In this document: positions 15,888 through 22,570 of the stretch, one piece after another
Position numbering within the stretch: the stretch's first letter is position 1
How the letters are laid out: every line of letters starts with the position of its first letter
NCBI GenBank assembly: GCA_024710165.1
Contig: JANJVG010000027.1
Span: 1 to 32,186, forward strand
Source of the DNA: Burkholderiaceae bacterium
GTDB taxonomy: Bacteria; Pseudomonadota; Gammaproteobacteria; Burkholderiales; Burkholderiaceae_C
Length of the DNA stretch: 32,186 nt
Direction of reading: 5' to 3'
Notes under the pieces: model-generated
What the model saw: the letters and a program-made list of their open reading frames with translations, nothing else
Told to the model about the DNA's origin: nothing
The model's database searches: none
Position numbers and translations under genes: made by a program

Positions 15888-15940
15888 GGACAAAATGTGA
15901 TTAAATTCTATCTTGTCCTAGACAAATATGGAGTTGTCTA
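15888..15940 (+). promoter_or_regulatory. Operator-like cluster of TTGTC/GACAA half-sites between the B12 regulator and the peroxidase gene
   Basis: Four alternating half-sites are seen: GGACAA (15888-15893), TTGTCC (15913-15918), TAGACAA (15919-15925) and TTGTCTA (15934-15940). The middle pair forms the palindrome TTGTC-CTA-GACAA, and the last two form TAGACAA-N8-TTGTCTA. Three of them contain TnnACA in one orientation, similar to the CarH operator element as I remember it. The last half-site lies between GGAG (15930-15933) and the peroxidase ATG. A candidate -10 for the divergent regulator, TAGAAT (15910-15905 on the minus strand), lies within the cluster. This fits autoregulation and light-controlled repression. 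Confidence 0.55.
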
Positions 15941-16546
15941 ATGAAATTTCCCGCCCGTCGCCCCCTGCTGGCCAGCCTGGTCTGCGCGGTGTGCTTCCCC
16001 ATGGCCTCTGCAATGGCCCAACCGTCGGCGGGCACGGGTAGCGCATCGTGCCCCGCAACGCTGCAGCACACCTTCCTGCGGCTGCAGGATGAAAAACCGC
16101 AGTCGCTGTGCCAGTACAGCGGCAAGGTGCTGCTGGTGGTCAACACCGCCAGCTTTTGCGGCTTCACCGGGCAGTACAAGGAACTCGAAGCCCTGCACTC
16201 CAAATACCAGAGCAAAGGCCTGGTGGTACTCGGTTTTCCGTCCAACGATTTTTCGCAGGAAACCGGCAGCAACCAGGAGATTGCCGAATTCTGCGAAAAC
16301 ACCTTCGGCGTGCGCTTTCCCATGTTTGCCAAGAGCAGCGTGAAGGGCCCGCAGGCCAATGCGCTGTTCCAGCAGCTGGCCCGGCAGACAGGCCAGGCCC
16401 CGCGCTGGAACTTCCACAAATACCTGCTGGCACGCGACGGCACGGTGGTCGACCAGTATTCCAGCCTGACATCACCCGACAGCCGCGCCGTGGTGCGTGC
16501 CATCGAGCAGCAGCTTGCGCTGCCCACTCCCGGAGGCCGGCCATGA
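15941..16546 (+). CDS. Secreted glutathione peroxidase-family protein, 201 aa
   Basis: A thiol peroxidase that reduces hydrogen or lipid peroxides. Bacterial members usually use thioredoxin-like donors rather than glutathione. The signal peptide is clear: KFPARR, hydrophobic core, cleavage after A-M-A at about residue 26, so it acts in the periplasm. The peroxidatic residue is C73 in NTASFCGFTGQY (Cys, not selenocysteine). The second motif is GFPSNDF and the third WNFHKYL, giving the Trp and Asn of the tetrad. Where many members have Gln in NQF this one has Asp, a variant I recall in some bacterial GPx. The resolving-Cys candidate is in EFCENTFGVRFP. GGAG at 15930-15933 sets the start. Its position across from the light sensor suggests photo-oxidative stress induction. 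Confidence 0.9.
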   Translation: MKFPARRPLLASLVCAVCFPMASAMAQPSAGTGSASCPATLQHTFLRLQDEKPQSLCQYSGKVLLVVNTASFCGFTGQYKELEALHSKYQSKGLVVLGFPSNDFSQETGSNQEIAEFCENTFGVRFPMFAKSSVKGPQANALFQQLARQTGQAPRWNFHKYLLARDGTVVDQYSSLTSPDSRAVVRAIEQQLALPTPGGRP

Positions 16547-16585
16547 ATGCACACGGTCTTCACACAAATTTGCAAACCGGGGGAT

Positions 16586-16615
16586 GGAACTTTCCGGTTA
16601 TCACCCCACTCTACG
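16586..16615 (+). promoter_or_regulatory. Candidate ECF-sigma (RpoE-like) promoter for the membrane-lipid operon
   Basis: GGAACTT at 16586-16592 matches the classical RpoE-type -35, followed after 17 bp by TCTACG at 16610-16615, near the TCTGA/TCAAA -10. The -35 element lies inside an inverted repeat, AACCGG (16575-16580) and CCGGTT (16594-16599). Related operons elsewhere are driven by an ECF factor paired with ChrR, which supports the reading, but no sigma gene is in the window. Confidence 0.45.
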
Positions 16616-16781
16616 AAGCACAAGGGTGCATGAAACACCCGGCCCTTTTGGTGTTGCGAAGCCTTTCGGCCCTTCGGGTGCCGGCTGACGTTCTGAGGCG
16701 CTTCTCCTCCCTCCCTCTCTTCTTCGTTTCGGGACGCTTCGCAACCATTTTCTTCCCGGCCCCGGCCGACGGGGGGCGCCC
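16616..16781 (+). promoter_or_regulatory. Structured leader of about 160 nt upstream of the FAD oxidoreductase gene
   Basis: The segment is less GC-rich than its neighbours and contains pairings that exclude each other. GGGTG (16624-16628) can pair with CACCC (16636-16640), followed by GGCCCTTTT as in a weak terminator. AACACC (16634-16639) can instead pair with GGTGTT (16650-16655). A long-range stem GTTGCGAAGC (16653-16662) with GCTTCGCAAC (16736-16745), a perfect 10 bp, closes the rest. An 80-codon reading frame (16543-16785) spans the region but looks non-coding. No known riboswitch class is recognised. An attenuator role is only an inference. Confidence 0.35.
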
Positions 16782-18086
16782 ATGAAGGTCGCCATCGTCG
16801 GCTCGGGCATCTCCGGCCTGGCGGCCGCGCACGCGTTGCGTGGTCACGCCCACATCACCCTCTACGAAGCCGGCCCCTACTTCGGCGGCCACACGCACAC
16901 CGTAGACGTCACCCTGCCCACGCCCCAGGGCCCGGTGACCCATGGCGTGGACACGGGCTTCCTCGTCTTCAACGAGCGCACCTACCCGCAGCTCATCCGC
17001 CTGCTGGCCGAACTGGGTGTGGAGACCTCCAAATCCGACATGTCGTTCTCGGTCCAGGTGCCGGGCGCGCGGCGCGGCGGTCCGCTGGAGTGGAGCGGCA
17101 CCAGCCTGGCGACGGTATTCGCCCAGCCCAGCAACCTGGCCAACCCGCGCTTTCTGGGCATGCTGGCCGACCTGCTGCGCTTCAACGCCCTGGCCACCCG
17201 CCTGGCGAACGGCCAGCAGGACGCCGCCCTGATGCAGCCCCTGGGCGAGTTCCTGCGCCAGCACCGCTTTGGCGAGGCCTTCCGCGACTGGTACCTGCTG
17301 CCCATGCTGGGCTGCATCTGGAGCTGCCCCACCGACCAGATGCTGCAGTTCCCGGTGGCCACCATGGTGCGCTTTTGCCACAACCACGGCCTGCTGCAGG
17401 TCAGCAACCGCCCGCAGTGGTGGACGGTGACGGGCGGCGCCCGCCACTATGTGGACAAGATCATCGCCGGGGTGGACGACAGGCGCCTCAACACCCCCGT
17501 GCGCCGCATCGAACGCGATGCCGCAGGCGTGCGCGTGGTGACCGACGGCCACACCGAGCATTTCGACCGCCTGGTGCTGGCCACGCACTCCGACCAGGCG
17601 CTGGCGCTGCTGGCCGCACCCACGCCGCAGGAGCGTGCCGTGCTCGGGGCCATCCGCTACCAGGCCAACCGCGCCGTGCTGCACACCGACACCTCGGTGC
17701 TGCCCACACGCCGCGCCGCCTGGGCCGCCTGGAACTATGAGCGCGCAGCGCAAAGCGGCCGCGAATCGGCGCAGGTCTGCCTGCATTACCTGCTCAACCG
17801 GCTGCAGCCGCTGCCTTTCACACAGCCGGTGCTGGTGTCGCTCAACCCGGTGCGTGACATCGACCCGGCAAAGGTGCTGGGCAGTTACGACTACGCCCAC
17901 CCGGTGTTCGACCTGGCCGCCATCCGCGCGCAGCCGCTCGTGGGCCAACTCCAGGGGCGCCAGCGCACCTGGTTCTGCGGCGCCTGGACGGGCTACGGCT
18001 TCCATGAAGACGGACTGAAATCCGGCCTGGCCGCGGCCCGCGAACTGCTGGCCAGCCTGCCCGCGCCGCTGGCGGAGGCGGCATGA
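16782..18086 (+). CDS. FAD-dependent oxidoreductase (predicted NAD/FAD-binding protein, amine-oxidase fold), 434 aa
   Basis: The N-terminus VAIVGSGISGLAAAHAL is a Rossmann dinucleotide-binding motif (GxGxxG, residues about 8-13), followed by the acidic end of strand 2 (LYEAGPYFGGH). The amine-oxidase-like body continues to a C-terminal FAD-closing segment (WFCGAWTGYGFHEDGLKSGLAAARELL). Family members sit with DUF1365 and Cfa-like genes in many proteobacteria. In Rhodobacter sphaeroides a flavoprotein desaturase acts in methylated and furan fatty acid synthesis, as I recall. A lipid-desaturating role is therefore inferred. It is the first gene of an eight-gene operon, and its stop overlaps DUF1365 (ATGA). 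Confidence 0.88.
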   Translation: MKVAIVGSGISGLAAAHALRGHAHITLYEAGPYFGGHTHTVDVTLPTPQGPVTHGVDTGFLVFNERTYPQLIRLLAELGVETSKSDMSFSVQVPGARRGGPLEWSGTSLATVFAQPSNLANPRFLGMLADLLRFNALATRLANGQQDAALMQPLGEFLRQHRFGEAFRDWYLLPMLGCIWSCPTDQMLQFPVATMVRFCHNHGLLQVSNRPQWWTVTGGARHYVDKIIAGVDDRRLNTPVRRIERDAAGVRVVTDGHTEHFDRLVLATHSDQALALLAAPTPQERAVLGAIRYQANRAVLHTDTSVLPTRRAAWAAWNYERAAQSGRESAQVCLHYLLNRLQPLPFTQPVLVSLNPVRDIDPAKVLGSYDYAHPVFDLAAIRAQPLVGQLQGRQRTWFCGAWTGYGFHEDGLKSGLAAARELLASLPAPLAEAA

Positions 18087-18853
18087 GCCAGGAGCGTCCG
18101 CTGCTCGGCTTTGGCGAGGTACGCCACACCCGCCTGCGCCCCCGGCGCCATGCCTTTGTCTATCCCACGTTCTTCCTGATGCTGCCCATGCGCGGCCTGG
18201 CCGACACGGCCGGCCCCTTGGCCGTGAACCGGCGCGGCGCCATCAGCTTTCACGACACCGACCATGGCGACGGGCGCAGCCAGGCCGAGGGCGGCGCGCT
18301 GGCCTGGCTCGACGCCCTGCTGCAGGCCGAGGGCATTGACGACGCCACCGGCCAGGTCTGGCTGCACTGTTACCCGCGCATGTGGGGTTACACCTTCAAG
18401 CCGGTGAGCTTCTGGTATTGCCACCGCCCGGACGGCAGCCTGCGCGCCATCGTGGTCGAAGTGAACAACACCTTTGGCGAGCGGCATTGCTACCTGCTCG
18501 ACGAACCCCGCTACGGGCAGGAACTGCAGGCGCGCAAGGTGTTCCATGTCTCGCCGTTTTGCACGGTGCGCGGCGGCTACCGCTTTCGCTTTGTGCGTGC
18601 GCAGCGCGCGGGCGGCGATCGCACCATGGTGCGCATCGACCACGACGACGACGACGGCCCGTTGCTGCGCACCAGCGTGAGCGGCACGCTCGAACCCGCC
18701 ACGGCGCAGGCGCTGCGCCGCGCCCTGTGGGCCTACCCAGCCATGACGCTGGCCATCGTCGCGCGCATCCACTGGCACGCGCTGCGGCTGTGGTTTAAAC
18801 GGGTGGGCTTTCACCGCAAGCCCGCACCGCCCGCCCACCCCGTCACCCGCTGA
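18083..18853 (+). CDS. DUF1365 family protein, 256 aa
   Basis: DUF1365 proteins almost always lie between a flavoprotein like the preceding one and a Cfa-like methyltransferase. The biochemical role is not established to my knowledge. Typical features are the opening FGEVRHTRLRPRRHAFVYPTF split around residue 15, then HCYPRMWGYTFKPVSFWYC near 95-112, VEVNNTFGERHCYLL and KVFHVSPF. The last three look like a conserved catalytic or ligand pocket rich in His, Tyr and Cys. No signal peptide is seen, so it is probably cytoplasmic. The ATG overlaps the stop of the FAD gene by four bases, indicating translational coupling. Confidence 0.88.
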   Translation: MSQERPLLGFGEVRHTRLRPRRHAFVYPTFFLMLPMRGLADTAGPLAVNRRGAISFHDTDHGDGRSQAEGGALAWLDALLQAEGIDDATGQVWLHCYPRMWGYTFKPVSFWYCHRPDGSLRAIVVEVNNTFGERHCYLLDEPRYGQELQARKVFHVSPFCTVRGGYRFRFVRAQRAGGDRTMVRIDHDDDDGPLLRTSVSGTLEPATAQALRRALWAYPAMTLAIVARIHWHALRLWFKRVGFHRKPAPPAHPVTR

Positions 18854-18903
18854 ACCACACCGTCCCATGTTCCGCTGACCCCCTCCTGCATGAAGGCCCC
18901 GCC

Positions 18904-20121
18904 ATGAACAGCACCACCGCCGCCCCCCGCTCCCTGCCCGCCGGCATTCCGGCCGCCGCACGCACCGTTCTGCAACTGCTGCAGCGCCTTCAGCACGGCA
19001 GCCTCACGATGCAATTGCCCGATGGCACGCTGCGCCACTTCGGCCCCGGCGGCAGCCCGGCAGCGGCCATCACGCTGCGCAACTGGAACGTCTGCAGCGC
19101 CGCACTGCGCTCGGGCGACATCGGCTTTGCCGAGAGCTACATCGCGGGCGACTGGACCACGCCGCACCTCACCGACCTGCTCACGCTGTTCATTGCCAAC
19201 CGCCACCAGGTGGACAGCATGGTCTACGGCACCTGGGCCGGGCGGCTGCTGTACCGCGTGCGCCACCTGCTGCACCGCAACAGCCGCGCGGGCAGCCAGA
19301 AGAACATCCACGCTCACTACGACCTGGGCAACGCGTTCTACCAGCGCTGGCTGGACGACACGATGAACTACTCGTCGGCCTGGTTTGAAGGCAACCCCAC
19401 CGGCGACCTGCGCCGCGCCCAGCACGCCAAGGTGCGCCGCGCGCTCCAGCAGGCCGGGGTGCAGGCGGGCGACCGGGTGCTGGAGATCGGTTGCGGCTGG
19501 GGCGCGCTGGCCGAGATGGCGGCGACCGAATTCGGCGCCTCGGTGACGGGCGTGACACTCTCCACCGAGCAACTGGCCTTTGCCCGCCAGCGCATGGAGC
19601 GGCTGGGCATGGGCAACCAGGCCGACCTGCGCCTGCAGGACTACCGCGACATCAACGACGGCCCCTACGACGCGATCTGCTCGATCGAGATGGTCGAGGC
19701 CGTGGGCCGGGCCTACTGGCCCACCTACTTCAAGGCCGTGCACCGGTTGCTCAAACCAGGCGGGCGGGCCTGCATCCAGAGCATCGTCATCGACGACGAT
19801 CTGTTCGCGCGCTACATCGGCTCGACCGACTTCATCCAGCAGTACATCTTTCCGGGCGGCTGCCTGCCCTGCCCGCGCGAATTCCGCCGCGAGGCCGAGG
19901 CGGCGGGCCTGCGCGTGCAGGAGGAATTTGCCTTTGGTCAGGATTACGCCGAAACCCTGCGCCGCTGGCGCGAGCGCTTTCTGGCCGAGCGCGCGCAGAT
20001 CCTGCAGCAGGGCTTTGACGAACGCTTCATGCACATCTGGGAGTTCTACCTGGCGTACTGCGAGGCGGCGTTCACCATGGGCGACATCGACGTCGTGCAG
20101 TACACACTGGTCAAGCCATGA
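18904..20121 (+). CDS. Cfa-like SAM-dependent fatty-acyl-phospholipid methyltransferase, 405 aa
   Basis: Homologue of cyclopropane-fatty-acyl-phospholipid synthase: the substrate-positioning motif HYDLGNAFYQRWLDDTMNYS is at about 137-156, and the SAM-binding loop VLEIGCGWGALAE is at 192-204. YIFPGGCLPC follows near 315. Two residues that bind the bicarbonate base in E. coli Cfa are changed. The Cys of YSCAYW is Ser in YSSAWF, and the His of LLHTIG is Gln in CIQSIV. The Glu (VEAVG), Ile and Tyr (QDYAETL) positions are kept. It may methylate rather than cyclopropanate, as reported for the Rhodobacter furan-fatty-acid methyltransferase. A tiny ORF (18890-18907, MKAPP) overlaps its ATG. The stop overlaps the next ATG. 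Confidence 0.87.
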   Translation: MNSTTAAPRSLPAGIPAAARTVLQLLQRLQHGSLTMQLPDGTLRHFGPGGSPAAAITLRNWNVCSAALRSGDIGFAESYIAGDWTTPHLTDLLTLFIANRHQVDSMVYGTWAGRLLYRVRHLLHRNSRAGSQKNIHAHYDLGNAFYQRWLDDTMNYSSAWFEGNPTGDLRRAQHAKVRRALQQAGVQAGDRVLEIGCGWGALAEMAATEFGASVTGVTLSTEQLAFARQRMERLGMGNQADLRLQDYRDINDGPYDAICSIEMVEAVGRAYWPTYFKAVHRLLKPGGRACIQSIVIDDDLFARYIGSTDFIQQYIFPGGCLPCPREFRREAEAAGLRVQEEFAFGQDYAETLRRWRERFLAERAQILQQGFDERFMHIWEFYLAYCEAAFTMGDIDVVQYTLVKP

Positions 20122-20678
20122 CTATCAAAAGAATAGCTGCAAGCGCTTTATTGGTAAGCGCTACAGCCGTTTTTTCCATATATTCCTACGGCAATACCCC
20201 GGAATCTGCCGAATCTCCGCTGCCCGGCACCCGGCTGGCGGGCCAGGGCCTGCTGCGCTATTTCGGCTTCGAGGTGTACCGCGCGCGGCTGTGGGTGCCT
20301 CCCGGCTTTGAGGCCGACAACTTCGCCGCCCACCCGCTGGCGCTGGAGCTGGCCTACCTGCGCGACTTCAGCGCCGAAGCCATCGCCCGGCGCTCGCTGC
20401 AGGAGATGCAGCGGCAGGAATCGATTGCGCCCGCGCAGGCCGAGCGCTGGCAGCAGGCGCTGCAGGCGGCCCTGCCTGATGTGAAGAAGGGCGACCGCCT
20501 CACCGGCGTGTACCGCCCCGGCGCAGGCGCTGTGTTCTGGATGGACGGGCGCGTGGTGGGCGAGGTGGCGGATGCGCAGTTCGCCCGCCTGTTCTTCGGC
20601 ATCTGGCTCTCGCCCCGCACCTCCGAGCCCGCGCTGCGCCAGGCGCTGATCACCTCCCGCAAGGAACCCACGCCATGA
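20118..20678 (+). CDS. Chalcone-isomerase-like periplasmic protein, 186 aa
   Basis: Bacterial chalcone-isomerase-fold proteins accompany DUF1365/Cfa operons. Their fold relatives bind fatty acids, so a lipid-binding or isomerising role in the periplasm is possible but unproven. The signal is MTIKRIAASALLVSATAVFSI split across a hydrophobic core (6-22), with mature protein from about 25. Characteristic parts are GQGLLRYFGFEVYRARLWVPPGF (about 41-63), ALELAYLRDFSA, and the closing IWLSPRTSEPALRQALI. The first 20 or so codons coincide with dispersed repeat copy B and include TTA and ATA, rare in this genome. The ATG overlaps the methyltransferase stop by four bases, and the stop overlaps the transporter ATG. 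Confidence 0.82.
   Translation: MTIKRIAASALLVSATAVFSIYSYGNTPESAESPLPGTRLAGQGLLRYFGFEVYRARLWVPPGFEADNFAAHPLALELAYLRDFSAEAIARRSLQEMQRQESIAPAQAERWQQALQAALPDVKKGDRLTGVYRPGAGAVFWMDGRVVGEVADAQFARLFFGIWLSPRTSEPALRQALITSRKEPTP
20121..20182 (+). repeat. Dispersed palindromic repeat, copy B, inside the chalcone-isomerase-like gene
   Basis: ATAGCTGC (20133-20140) followed by arms AGCGCTT (20142-20148) and AAGCGCT (20156-20162), a perfect 7-bp stem with a 7-nt loop, then a T-rich tail. The spacing from head to second arm (29 bp) equals that of copy C. The repeat is read in frame and encodes the signal peptide. Confidence 0.65.
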
Positions 20679-21970
20679 ACCAGGGCGGCGCATGGACGGC
20701 GCGCCACGGCCTGGCCTACGGGATGCTGGGGCTGCCGCTGGCCTTTGTGGCGCTTCCGCTGTACGTGCTGCTGCCCGACCACTACGCCCGCACCTACGGC
20801 ATGCCACTGGCCACGCTGGGCGCCGTGCTGCTGGCGGCGCGGCTGTTTGACGCCGTCACCGACCCGCTGCTCGGACGACTGAGCGACTGGCTGTTTGCCC
20901 GCTCGCCGCGCGCCGTGCTGGGCGTGGGGGTGTTGTCCTGCGCGGTGCTGGCGCTCGGACTGGCCGGGCTCTTCCTGGCGCCCCAGCTGTCACCGCAGGC
21001 CCTGGCCGGCTGGGCGCTGGGCTTTCTGCTCATCACCTGCACCGCCTACAGCCAGGTGAGCATCGCCCACCAGTCCTGGGGCGCGCGGCTGGGCGGCGGT
21101 GAAGTGCAGCGCGGCCGCATCGTCGCCTGGCGCGAAGGCGCGGCGCTGCTGGGCGTGGTGCTGGCCTCGCTGCTGCCCAGCCTGCTCGGCATTCCGGTCA
21201 TGCTGGCGGCCTTTGCCGCGCTGCTGGTGCTGGGCTGGCTGGCCTGGACGCGCGCACCGCGCCCGGTGGGGCCCGCCGCGCATGCGCCCGCCGCCACCAG
21301 CCTGTGGCACCCGTGGCGCCAGGCCGCATTTCGGCGCCTGCTGGCGGTGTTCATGCTCAGCGGCATTGCCAGCGCCATCCCGGCCACGCTGGTGCTGTTT
21401 TTCATCCAGGACCGGCTGCAGGCCCCGCCCGCGCAGGTGCCGCTGTTCCTGGCCAGCTACTTTCTCTGCGCGGCCCTGTCGATGCCGCTGTGGCTGCGCG
21501 CCGTGGCGCGCTGGGGGCTGGCGCGCACCTGGCTGGCGGGCATGCTGCTGGCCGTGGCGGTGTTTTTGTGGGCCGCCGGGCTGGGCGCGGGCGACGGCAC
21601 GGCCTTTCTGCTCGTGTGCGCGCTCTCGGGTGTGGCGCTGGGCACCGACCTGGCCCTGCCCGGCGCGCTGCTGGCGGGCGTGATCGCCCAGCAGGGCGAT
21701 AGCGGCCGCCACGAGGGCGCCTATTTTGGCTGGTGGAACTTTGCCTCCAAGCTCAACCTGGCTCTGGCGGCCGGGCTGGCCCTGCCGCTGCTGGGCGCGC
21801 TGGGCTACAGCCCCGGCACACGCGACCCCGAAGGCCTTGCCATCCTGGCCTGGGCCTATGCCCTGCTGCCCTGCGTGCTCAAACTGCTGGCCGCTACCAG
21901 CCTGTATGCACTCATCCTGCGGCCTGCGCCCGGCGCGCGCCGCCTCACCCTACGGAACAGCCCCCCATGA
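20675..21970 (+). CDS. MFS transporter of the GPH (MelB-like) type, 431 aa
   Basis: An integral inner-membrane protein with about 12 hydrophobic helices. The family signature of glycoside-pentoside-hexuronide:cation symporters is present as RLFDAVTDPLLGRLSD at about residues 54-69, and a second-half equivalent lies near YFGWWNFASKLNLALA. Related members occur in light/singlet-oxygen operons with Cfa-like genes. Mammalian and bacterial relatives (Mfsd2a, MelB) move lysolipids or sugars, so a lysophospholipid substrate is a reasonable guess in this lipid context. The start overlaps the previous stop (ATGA), and the end overlaps the DUF3833 ATG. Confidence 0.88.
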   Translation: MNQGGAWTARHGLAYGMLGLPLAFVALPLYVLLPDHYARTYGMPLATLGAVLLAARLFDAVTDPLLGRLSDWLFARSPRAVLGVGVLSCAVLALGLAGLFLAPQLSPQALAGWALGFLLITCTAYSQVSIAHQSWGARLGGGEVQRGRIVAWREGAALLGVVLASLLPSLLGIPVMLAAFAALLVLGWLAWTRAPRPVGPAAHAPAATSLWHPWRQAAFRRLLAVFMLSGIASAIPATLVLFFIQDRLQAPPAQVPLFLASYFLCAALSMPLWLRAVARWGLARTWLAGMLLAVAVFLWAAGLGAGDGTAFLLVCALSGVALGTDLALPGALLAGVIAQQGDSGRHEGAYFGWWNFASKLNLALAAGLALPLLGALGYSPGTRDPEGLAILAWAYALLPCVLKLLAATSLYALILRPAPGARRLTLRNSPP

Positions 21971-22509
21971 TGCAACGCCGCCTGCTCCTTGCCGCCGCCG
22001 CCACTTCGCCACTCCTGCTCTCGGGCTGCGCCAGCCAGGCCCTCGATGGCTACGCCCGCGAGCAACCCGTGCTCGACCTGGCGCGCTACTTCAACGGCAC
22101 CGTGGACGCCCACGGCATCTTCCAGGACCGGGGAGGGCATATCGTCAAACGCTTCACCGTGGTCATGGACTGCCGCTGGGACGGCCCCCAGGGCGTGCTA
22201 GACGAAGCCTTCACCTACTCCGACGGCACAACCCAGCGCCGCATCTGGCGCCTGACCCGGCACGCCGATGGCCGCTACACCGGCAGTGCCGACGACGTGG
22301 TCGGCCAGGCCGAAGGCCGCGTGGCGGGCAACGCCTTTCGCTGGCAGTACACGCTGGCGCTGCCGGTCGATGGCCGGGTGATCCACGTCGATCTGGACGA
22401 CTGGATGTACCTCATCGACGAGCGCGTGATGCTCAACCGCGCCACCATGTCCAAATTCGGCGTGCGCCTGGGCGAGATCACGCTGTCCTTCACACGGCGC
22501 GGCGCATGA
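21967..22509 (+). CDS. DUF3833 family lipoprotein, 180 aa
   Basis: Starts MMQRRLLL with a lipoprotein signal ending at L18-S-G-C21, so it is probably anchored in the envelope. The mature part has the DUF3833 pattern: LDLARYFNGTVDAHGIFQDR, RFTVVMDCRW, LDEAFTYSDGTTQRRIW, and VDLDDWMYLIDERVMLNRATMSKFG. The family is a beta-barrel-like domain of unknown function that recurs with DUF1365, Cfa-like and chalcone-isomerase-like genes. The ATG at 21967 overlaps the transporter stop, and the adjacent ATG at 21970 is an equal alternative. A 61-bp gap follows before the SDR. Confidence 0.85.
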   Translation: MMQRRLLLAAAATSPLLLSGCASQALDGYAREQPVLDLARYFNGTVDAHGIFQDRGGHIVKRFTVVMDCRWDGPQGVLDEAFTYSDGTTQRRIWRLTRHADGRYTGSADDVVGQAEGRVAGNAFRWQYTLALPVDGRVIHVDLDDWMYLIDERVMLNRATMSKFGVRLGEITLSFTRRGA

Positions 22510-22558
22510 GCGTGTGCCGCGCCACTCCCCGGCAAGCTCGCACCGCAGTGCGCAGCAC

Positions 22559-22565
22559 GGAGGTG
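22559..22565 (+). promoter_or_regulatory. Strong ribosome binding site (GGAGGTG) deciding the SDR start
   Basis: GGAGGTG is a near-perfect anti-Shine-Dalgarno match and lies 7 nt (from GGAGG) before the GTG at 22571. It supports GTG as the start rather than an upstream in-frame codon at 22514. Confidence 0.75.
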
Positions 22566-22570
22566 ACCCC

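Noticed and set aside
16653-16745. A small MITE bounded by the GTTGCGAAGC/GCTTCGCAAC inverted repeat
   Set aside because: No target duplication is visible and the repeat does not recur in the window, so an RNA stem in the leader is the simpler reading.
16543-16785. 80-codon ORF as a real protein gene
   Set aside because: No domain is present, codon use differs from its neighbours, and it overlaps the promoter and hairpins. It is kept only as a structural observation.
18890-18907. Five-codon ORF (MKAPP) whose stop overlaps the Cfa-like ATG
   Set aside because: Too short to support. It is mentioned only because it could couple translation across the 50-bp gap.
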